Of a stretch of DNA of 19,742 nucleotides, positions 1-5,550 are shown piece after piece. The stretch is from contig CAMLSG010000087.1 of the NCBI GenBank assembly GCA_946482635.1, positions 1-19,742 of the forward strand, read 5' to 3'. The number at the start of each line of letters is the position of its first letter. Position 1 is the first letter of the stretch. Below the pieces are notes generated by a model. That model did not search any database. It was not told where the DNA came from and saw only the letters and a program-made list of their open reading frames with translations. The position numbers were made by a program, and so were the translations under genes. This stretch comes from an uncultured Duganella sp. (GTDB lineage Bacteria; Pseudomonadota; Gammaproteobacteria; Burkholderiales; Burkholderiaceae).

Positions 1-1142
1 GCCACCAGCAGGTTCTTCACCAGTTCTTCCATGCGCGCTTTGTTCGCGGCGGGGAAGTGCTGCTCCACGTAGACTTTGCCGATGCTCTCGCCCAGCGCCT
101 CTTCGGTCGCGCTGACGCCGCGCTTCCAGCGTGGACGCATTTCAGTGGCGCCGCCCAGTTGCTTGCCGTAGAACTCGAAGTTGGTTTCAACGAAGTCCTT
201 GGACAGGAACGGTGCGTTGGCGCGGATGACGTTCCACGCGAAATATGGCTTGAGGGTGTCGAGCGGGGTTTCGGCCAGCAGCTTGTCCAGCGCTTTCAGG
301 TAGCTTGGCTGGCTGACGATCACGTAGTCGACCTTGCCGGCGATGCCCAGGGCGGTCAGGTAGGCGTTCCAGTCATAGCCCGACATCAGTTGGCCCAGCT
401 TGGCGACCGGTACCTTGTTATAGGCCTTGACCGGGTCGCGCAGCTCGACCTTGGTCCAGTGCAGTTGTGCGATCCTGGTTTCGAAGGAGACGATGGCTTG
501 GGCGTTGGCTGCAGCGTTCTTGTCGCCGGCCAGCGCCAGCATTTTTTCAACGGTGGCCTGGTATTTGGCCAGCGTCTCGGCCATCTTGGCGTCGTCTTTT
601 TTCAGGTAGTAGTCACGGTCTGGCATGCCGAGGCCGGACTGCACGAAGTCCACCACGTATTTGGTGGAGTCCTTGTTGTCCTGGTGGATGCCCATGTCCA
701 TCGGCGCCGCGAAGTTGTGGCGGTTGTGGTACGCGAACAGGGCTGGCAGTTGCTTCTTGTCGGTCAGGGCGGCGATGCGGGCAAGTTCGGGCTGGATTGG
801 CGTGACGCCCAGTTGCTCGAGGCGCGCTTCGTCCATGAAGGCGGCGTAGAAGTCGCCGATGCGTTTCTTGTCGGCGGTGTCGGCGCTTTGGGCGCTGTCT
901 TCAATGATCTTGCGCAGTTGCGGCTGGATGTCTTCGAACAGTTTTTCGAATACGCCCCAGCTGGACATTTCGGCGGGGATTTCGGCGGTGGCCAGCCATT
1001 TGCCGTTGAGGTGCTTGAAAAAGTCGTCCTGGGCGCGGATGGCGGGGTCGACGTATTGGAGTTCGATGCCGGATTTGTCGGAGGCGCTGGCCATTGTTGC
1101 CAACAGCGCTGCAGCGGCGGCGGCGAGAAGGTGTTTTTTCAT
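1..1142 (-). CDS. M13 family metallopeptidase, third paralog (3' end beyond window)
   Basis: The visible ~380 residues are the signal peptide and the N-terminal domain of a neprilysin/PepO-type zinc endopeptidase that would act in the periplasm. Family-typical segments include RAQDDFFKHLNGKW, the DRDYYLKKDD stretch, ELRDPVKAYNK and RPRWKRGV. All align with the two complete M13 neighbours upstream. The HExxH and ENxxD zinc motifs lie outside the window, so activity cannot be judged. I chose the ATG at 1142-1140 because it opens directly into a lysine-rich signal peptide (MKKHLLAAAAAALLATMASA). An in-frame ATG at 1154 would add MDPK. Neither has a clear Shine-Dalgarno sequence. The gene starts right at the edge of the palindromic element after the preceding peptidase and may be co-transcribed with it, since no U-run terminator is seen between them. 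Confidence 0.93.
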   Translation of the reverse strand, partial: MKKHLLAAAAAALLATMASASDKSGIELQYVDPAIRAQDDFFKHLNGKWLATAEIPAEMSSWGVFEKLFEDIQPQLRKIIEDSAQSADTADKKRIGDFYAAFMDEARLEQLGVTPIQPELARIAALTDKKQLPALFAYHNRHNFAAPMDMGIHQDNKDSTKYVVDFVQSGLGMPDRDYYLKKDDAKMAETLAKYQATVEKMLALAGDKNAAANAQAIVSFETRIAQLHWTKVELRDPVKAYNKVPVAKLGQLMSGYDWNAYLTALGIAGKVDYVIVSQPSYLKALDKLLAETPLDTLKPYFAWNVIRANAPFLSKDFVETNFEFYGKQLGGATEMRPRWKRGVSATEEALGESIGKVYVEQHFPAANKARMEELVKNLLV

Positions 1143-1157
1143 TTTGGGGTCCATTTG

Positions 1158-1260
1158 AACCGGTAAACCGGTGTCAGACCCGCTGGGTCTGACACCCGAA
1201 ACGCGGCAGTCGCGGGGCCAGTGCCTGACCCTGCGGGTCAGACACTGCAGTACCGGTTTT
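1158..1260. repeat. REPIN-like compound palindromic element, GTG...CAC variant
   Basis: Two 11-3-11 hairpins lie 25 bp apart. The first has arms 1171-1181 and 1185-1195 (GTGTCAGACCC / GGGTCTGACAC, perfect). The second has arms 1221-1231 and 1235-1245 (one mismatch). An outer inverted repeat, AAACCGGT at 1165-1172 and ACCGGTTT at 1252-1259, encloses them. The right edge coincides with the TAA stop (1261-1259) of the M13 gene upstream in transcription; the left edge abuts the start of the next M13 gene. Neither hairpin is followed by a U-run, so termination is unlikely. Intercistronic RNA stabilisation, as known for REP elements, or simple mobile-repeat status is more plausible. Its layout matches the element at 3386-3494. 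Confidence 0.8.
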
Positions 1261-3286
1261 ACCAGATGATCGCGCGGTCTTTCGGCGCCAGGTACAGCTT
1301 GTCGCCGTCCTTCAGGCCGAAGGCTTCGTAGAAGCCCGGCTGGTTACGCAGGGTGCCGTTGGTGCGGAATGGGCCTGGCGAGTGTGGGTCGGCTTTGATA
1401 CGCGAAATCAGCGCAGCATCGCGGTACTTGGTGCGCCATACCTGCGCCCAGCCCATGTAGAAGCGCTGGTCGCCGCTGAAGCCGTCGATCACAGGCGCTT
1501 TCTTGCCCTTCAGCGACAGCTTGTAGGCCTTGTAGGCCACGGCCAGGCCGGAGTTGTCGCCGATGTTTTCGCCCAGCGTCAGCTCGCCATTGACCTTGTA
1601 GCCTGGCAGCGCTTCGAATTCGCCGTACTGCTTGACCAGGATGCCGGTGCGTTCCTTGAAGCGCTTGCCGTCTTCTTCGGTCCACCAGTTGCGCAGGTTG
1701 CCGTCGCCGTCGAACTGCGAGCCCTGGTCGTCGAAGCCGTGCGAGATTTCGTGGCCGATCACGGCGCCGATGCCGCCGTAGTTGACCGCGTCGTCAGCCT
1801 TCATGTCGAAGAACGGCGGCTGCAGGATGGCGGCCGGGAACACGATCTCGTTCATCTCAGGGTTGTAGTAGGCGTTGATCTGCTGCGGTGGCATCAGCCA
1901 TTCGTCGCGGTCGATCGGCTTGCCCAGCTTGTTCACATTGCGTTCGTGTTCGAACTGGCTGGAGCGGATCACGTTGCCCACCAGGTCGTCGCGCTTGATT
2001 TCCAGCGCGCTGTAATCGCGCCACTTGTTCGGGTAGCCGATCTTGGTGGTGAACTTGGCCAGCTTGGCGTGGGCTTCCTTGCGGGTTGCAGGGCCCATCC
2101 ATTCCAGGGTGTCGATGCTTTGCTTGAAGGCCAGCAGCAGGTTCTTCACCAGCTGTTCCATGCGGGCCTTGGCTTCCGGCGGGAAGTGCTTGGCGACGTA
2201 CAGCTTGCCTACCGCTTCACCCATCGAGCCTTCGGTCAGGGACACGGCGCGCTTCCAGCGTGGACGCAGTTCGGTGGCGCCGCTCAGGGTGGTGCCATAG
2301 AATGAGAAGTTTTCGTCAACGAAGGCCTTGGATAGCTCCGGCGAGAAGGTTGCCAGCAAGCGGTAGTCCATATAGGCCTTCCAGTCTTCCATCGGCACTT
2401 CGGCGATCACTTTGTCCAGCGCCTGCAGGTAAGTCGGCTGGCTGACGATGACGTCTTTCACCTTGCCGTTGATATGCACGCCTTCGAACCAGGTGTCGAA
2501 GTCGAAGCCAGGCATCAGTTCTTTCAGCTTGGCGATTTCGTATTTGTTGTAAGCCTTGACCGGGTCGCGCAGCTCGACCTTGGTCCACTGGATCTGCGCG
2601 ATGCGGGTTTCGACGTTGACCACGGCTTTTGCGGTGGCGGCGGCGTTCTTGTCGCCGGCCAGCGCCATCATCTTGGCAACGTGGGTTTCGAATTTGGCCA
2701 GGGTGTCGGCCAGCTTGGCGTCGTCTTTTTTCAGGTAGTAGTCGCGGTCAGGCATCGACAGGCCGGACTGGGACAGGTCGGCCACGTAGCGGGTCGAATC
2801 CTTGTTGTCCTGGTGGATGCCGACGTCGAACGGGCTGCTCACGCCCATGCGCGAGAAGTGCGCGAACTGGGCGGCCAGTTGTTTCTTGTCGTTCAGGGCT
2901 GCGATGCGGGCGCGTTCGCCGGCCAGCGGGGTCAGGCCCAGTTGCTCGGCGCGGGCTTCGTCCATCATGGCGGCGTACATGTCGCCTACGCGCTTGGCGT
3001 CGGCATTGCCGCCTTTGGCTGCGGCTTCTTCGATCAGGGTGCGCAGTTGCGCCTGGACCGTATCGGACAGCTGGACGAAGGTGCCCCAGGTGGAGCGCTC
3101 GGCCGGGATTTCGGTGTTCTTCATCCAGGTGCCGTTCTGGTGCTGGTAGAAGTCGTCCTGGGCACGGACGGCTTTGTCCATGTTGGCGGCTTCGATGCCG
3201 GATTTCTGTGCAGGCTTGCCGGCCGCGATAGCGGCGTTTGCAGCGAAGAGGCCGATGATGACGGCGCTCAGGATCTTGCGTTTCAA
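1259..3286 (-). CDS. M13 family metallopeptidase, second paralog (complete, 675 aa)
   Basis: Secreted zinc endopeptidase of the neprilysin/PepO family, expected to cleave oligopeptides in the periplasm. A signal peptide (residues 1-22, ending ANAAIAA) precedes the N-terminal M13 domain (about 35-410) and the catalytic peptidase domain (about 465-675). Visible active-site features: substrate-binding NAYY (471-474), zinc motif HEISH (512-516) with catalytic E513, third zinc ligand E573 in ENIGDN with D577, the H635/R641 region (DPHSPGPFR), and the family's terminal Trp. Length is normal for the family. The start is TTG, supported by a perfect AGGAGG six nt upstream and by the MKR.ILS N-terminus it shares with the first paralog. 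It lies downstream of another M13 gene, separated by a terminator and a palindromic element. No inactivating change is seen; substrate unknown. Confidence 0.97.
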   Translation of the reverse strand: MKRKILSAVIIGLFAANAAIAAGKPAQKSGIEAANMDKAVRAQDDFYQHQNGTWMKNTEIPAERSTWGTFVQLSDTVQAQLRTLIEEAAAKGGNADAKRVGDMYAAMMDEARAEQLGLTPLAGERARIAALNDKKQLAAQFAHFSRMGVSSPFDVGIHQDNKDSTRYVADLSQSGLSMPDRDYYLKKDDAKLADTLAKFETHVAKMMALAGDKNAAATAKAVVNVETRIAQIQWTKVELRDPVKAYNKYEIAKLKELMPGFDFDTWFEGVHINGKVKDVIVSQPTYLQALDKVIAEVPMEDWKAYMDYRLLATFSPELSKAFVDENFSFYGTTLSGATELRPRWKRAVSLTEGSMGEAVGKLYVAKHFPPEAKARMEQLVKNLLLAFKQSIDTLEWMGPATRKEAHAKLAKFTTKIGYPNKWRDYSALEIKRDDLVGNVIRSSQFEHERNVNKLGKPIDRDEWLMPPQQINAYYNPEMNEIVFPAAILQPPFFDMKADDAVNYGGIGAVIGHEISHGFDDQGSQFDGDGNLRNWWTEEDGKRFKERTGILVKQYGEFEALPGYKVNGELTLGENIGDNSGLAVAYKAYKLSLKGKKAPVIDGFSGDQRFYMGWAQVWRTKYRDAALISRIKADPHSPGPFRTNGTLRNQPGFYEAFGLKDGDKLYLAPKDRAIIW

Positions 3287-3292
3287 GGTTAC

Positions 3293-3298
3293 CCTCCT
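3293..3298 (-). promoter_or_regulatory. Strong Shine-Dalgarno deciding a TTG start
   Basis: AGGAGG on the minus strand with a six-nt spacer to the TTG at 3286-3284. No ATG or GTG nearby gives a full signal peptide, so this site fixes the start of the second M13 peptidase. Confidence 0.85.
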
Positions 3299-3322
3299 AG
3301 GTAGATATGACGGTATCGCGCG

Positions 3323-3351
3323 ACTCTAGCACGCCGTAGCGGAACGTTGAA
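3323..3351 (-). promoter_or_regulatory. Candidate sigma70 promoter for the second M13 gene
   Basis: On the minus strand a TTCAAC (3351-3346) and a TAGAGT (3328-3323) are separated by 17 bp. They match the -35 and -10 consensus at 3/6 and 4/6 positions. The site lies between the terminator of the upstream M13 gene and the AGGAGG/TTG start, which is where a promoter is expected. The match alone is weak. Confidence 0.3.
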
Positions 3352-3382
3352 AGAAAAGCCACGCTTGGGCGTGGCGTTTTTT
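3350..3382 (-). terminator. Rho-independent terminator after the first M13 peptidase
   Basis: A seven-bp stem GCCACGC/GCGTGGC (3358-3364 and 3369-3375) has a 4-nt loop. On the minus strand it is followed by TTTTCTTT, so it can end the TonB receptor-M13 transcript. On the plus strand it is followed by GTTTTTT, so it could work both ways, although no plus-strand gene needs it. Confidence 0.8.
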
Positions 3383-3385
3383 CCA

Positions 3386-3494
3386 AAACCGGTAAATCTG
3401 GGTCTGACCCAAGGGTCAGACCCGTCACCTCCACGGCCTGTGGCTTCGAAACGTCGGGTCAGACCCTTGGGTCTGACCCCGGTTTACCGGTTTA
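3386..3494. repeat. REPIN-like compound palindromic element, GGG...CCC variant
   Basis: Two perfect 11-2-11 hairpins in opposite order: GGGTCTGACCC-AA-GGGTCAGACCC (3400-3423) and GGGTCAGACCC-TT-GGGTCTGACCC (3456-3479). An outer 11-bp inverted repeat, AAACCGGTAAA (3386-3396) and TTTACCGGTTT (3483-3493), encloses them. A small CCAC/GTGG palindrome (3431-3443) lies near the middle. The right arm includes the stop codon of the M13 gene ending at 3492. It lies between that stop codon and the rho-independent terminator, so the hairpins would be in the 3' untranslated RNA. This mirror-image arrangement is what REPINs (paired inverted REP sequences) look like. Confidence 0.85.
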
Positions 3495-5537
3495 CCAGAT
3501 GATGATGCGGTCTTCCGGCTTCACGTACATCTTGTCGCCTTCCTTCACGCCGAAGGCTTCGTAAAAGGCTGGCTGGTTGACCACGGTGCCGTTGGCGCGG
3601 AAGCGGCCGGCGGAGTGCGGGTCGGTCTTGATCTGCACGATCGCCTGCTGCTCGCGCATCTTGGTGCGCCATACCTGGCCGAAGCCCATGAACACGCGCT
3701 GTTCGCCGCTCAGGCCGTCGATCACCGGCGAAGGCTTGCCGCCCAGGGAGATCTTGTACGCCTTGTAGGCAATCGCCAGGCCCGAGTTGTCGGCAATGTT
3801 CTCGCCCAGGGTCAGCTTGCCGTTGATGTTATAGCCAGGCACCGGCTCGTAGGAGCTGTACTGCTTGACCATGGCATCCGCCTTGACCTTGAACGCTGCA
3901 CGGTCTTCGGCAGTCCACCAGTCGCGCAAGTTGCCGTCGCCGTCGTACTGCGAGCCGGAATCGTCGAAGCCGTGCGAGATTTCGTGGCCGATCACAGCGC
4001 CGATGGCGCCGTAGTTGACCGCGTCGTCAGCCTTCATGTCGAAGAACGGCGGCTGCAGGATGGCGGCCGGGAACACGATCTCGTTGGCGGTTGGACGATA
4101 GTACGCATTGATCGTCTGCGGGGTCATGCCCCATTCTTCCTTGTCGATCGGCTTGCCCAGCTTTTCCAGGTTGCGGTTGTAGGCGAATTCGGCAGCGCGG
4201 CCCAGGTTGCCGAACAGGTCGCCCTCCTTGAATTGCAGCTTGCTGTAATCACGCCATTTGTTCGGGTAGCCGATTTTCGGGGTGAACTTGGACAGCTTTT
4301 CCTGCGCCTGCTTCTTGGTCTCAGGGCCCATCCAGTCGATGCTGTCGATGCTCTGCTTGTAAGCCACCAGCAGGTTCTTCACCAGTTCTTCCATGCGGGC
4401 CTTGCGTTCGGCAGGGAAGTACTTGGCCACGTACAGCTTGCCCATGCCTTCGCCGATCGAAGCTTCCACCACGCCGACGCCGCGCTTCCAGCGTGGCTGC
4501 TGCTCGGTCACGCCGGTCAGCACGGTGCCGTAGAAGGCGAAGTTAGCCTGGTCGAAGTCCTTCGACAGGTATGGCGAAGCGTCGCGCAGCAGGTGCCATT
4601 CGAAGTAGGCCTTCCAGGTTTCCAGCGGGGTGCTTTCAACCAGCTTGGCGAATTCGGTCATGTAGCTTGGCTGTGCCACGATCACGCTGTCGGTCTTGGC
4701 GGCGATGCCGGTAGCACCCAGGGATGCCTTCCAGTCGTAGCCCGGTGCGATTTCGGCCAGCTTGCTGATTTCCATCTTGTTGTAGCGCTTGACCGGATCG
4801 CGGTTGTCGACGCGCGACCATTGCGCTTTCGCCAGTTCGGTTTCCAGCGCCACGATGGCCTTGGCTTTTTCAGCGCCATCCTTGTTGCCGGCCAGGCCAA
4901 GGATTTTGGCCACGTGCAGCTCGTACTTGGCCAGCGCATCCGCCATCTTGGCGTCGTCTTTCTTCAGGTAGTACTCGCGGTCAGGCAGGCCCAGGCCGGA
5001 CTGGCCCATGTGGGCGGCGTACTGGGTCGAGTTGCGCGCGTCCTGGCTGACGAACACGCCGTATGGCGCCGGCACGCCGGATTTGTTGAAGTGGGCGATC
5101 AGCGCAGGAATGCCTTTCTTGTCTTTCAGGCCGCGGATCTTGGACAGCTCGCCGGCCAGCGGCTTGGCGCCCAGCTTTTCCAGCTTGGCTTCGTCCATGT
5201 AGGAAGCGTACAGCGCGGCGATCTTGGCGTCGTCGCCTTTCAGGCCTTTCTGGCCCTGCAGGCCCTGGATCAGGTCGCGCAGTTGAAACAGGGTGTCGTC
5301 GCGCAGCTTGGCGAAGGAGCCCCAGCTCGACTTGTCGGCCGGGATTTCAGTGGCCTTCAGCCAGCCGCCGTTCAGGTGCTCGAAGAAGTCGTCCTGGGCA
5401 CGCACGTTCTTGTCGATGTACTGCGTGTCGATGCCGGAAGTCGGTGCCGAAGTATGCTCGTGGCCTTCGTGACCGCCTGCGTGGGCGAATGCCGCCATCA
5501 GGCTCAGGGTGATGGTGCTCAGGATATGTCGTTTCAC
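3492..5537 (-). CDS. M13 family metallopeptidase, first paralog, coupled to TonB receptor (681 aa)
   Basis: Secreted neprilysin/PepO-type zinc endopeptidase. From the GTG start at 5537-5535 it has a signal peptide (MKRHILSTITLSLMAAFAHA) and then a histidine-rich GGHEGHEH (residues 21-28) not present in the paralogs, possibly metal-binding. The M13 N-terminal and catalytic domains follow. Zinc motif HEISH is at 518-522, ENIADN starts at E579, a NAYY motif precedes HEISH, and the protein ends in Trp. An upstream in-frame TTG (5567) would add 10 residues and overlap the receptor gene. GTG is preferred because AAAGGGA precedes it and the MKR.ILS start matches the second paralog. The receptor gene ends 13 nt upstream and the SD overlaps that stop codon, so the two are almost certainly one operon. 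A terminator follows. Confidence 0.96.
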   Translation of the reverse strand: MKRHILSTITLSLMAAFAHAGGHEGHEHTSAPTSGIDTQYIDKNVRAQDDFFEHLNGGWLKATEIPADKSSWGSFAKLRDDTLFQLRDLIQGLQGQKGLKGDDAKIAALYASYMDEAKLEKLGAKPLAGELSKIRGLKDKKGIPALIAHFNKSGVPAPYGVFVSQDARNSTQYAAHMGQSGLGLPDREYYLKKDDAKMADALAKYELHVAKILGLAGNKDGAEKAKAIVALETELAKAQWSRVDNRDPVKRYNKMEISKLAEIAPGYDWKASLGATGIAAKTDSVIVAQPSYMTEFAKLVESTPLETWKAYFEWHLLRDASPYLSKDFDQANFAFYGTVLTGVTEQQPRWKRGVGVVEASIGEGMGKLYVAKYFPAERKARMEELVKNLLVAYKQSIDSIDWMGPETKKQAQEKLSKFTPKIGYPNKWRDYSKLQFKEGDLFGNLGRAAEFAYNRNLEKLGKPIDKEEWGMTPQTINAYYRPTANEIVFPAAILQPPFFDMKADDAVNYGAIGAVIGHEISHGFDDSGSQYDGDGNLRDWWTAEDRAAFKVKADAMVKQYSSYEPVPGYNINGKLTLGENIADNSGLAIAYKAYKISLGGKPSPVIDGLSGEQRVFMGFGQVWRTKMREQQAIVQIKTDPHSAGRFRANGTVVNQPAFYEAFGVKEGDKMYVKPEDRIIIW

Positions 5538-5550
5538 TCTCTTTGTCCCT

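Noticed and set aside
1171..1245. GTGTC/GACAC hairpins as a CRISPR array or terminator
   Set aside because: Only two units, palindromic arms rather than direct repeats with spacers, and no U-run.
57..2305. Plus-strand ORFs 57-1166 and 1382-2305 in the M13 region
   Set aside because: Both are antisense shadows of M13 genes and resemble each other only because the M13 genes are paralogs.
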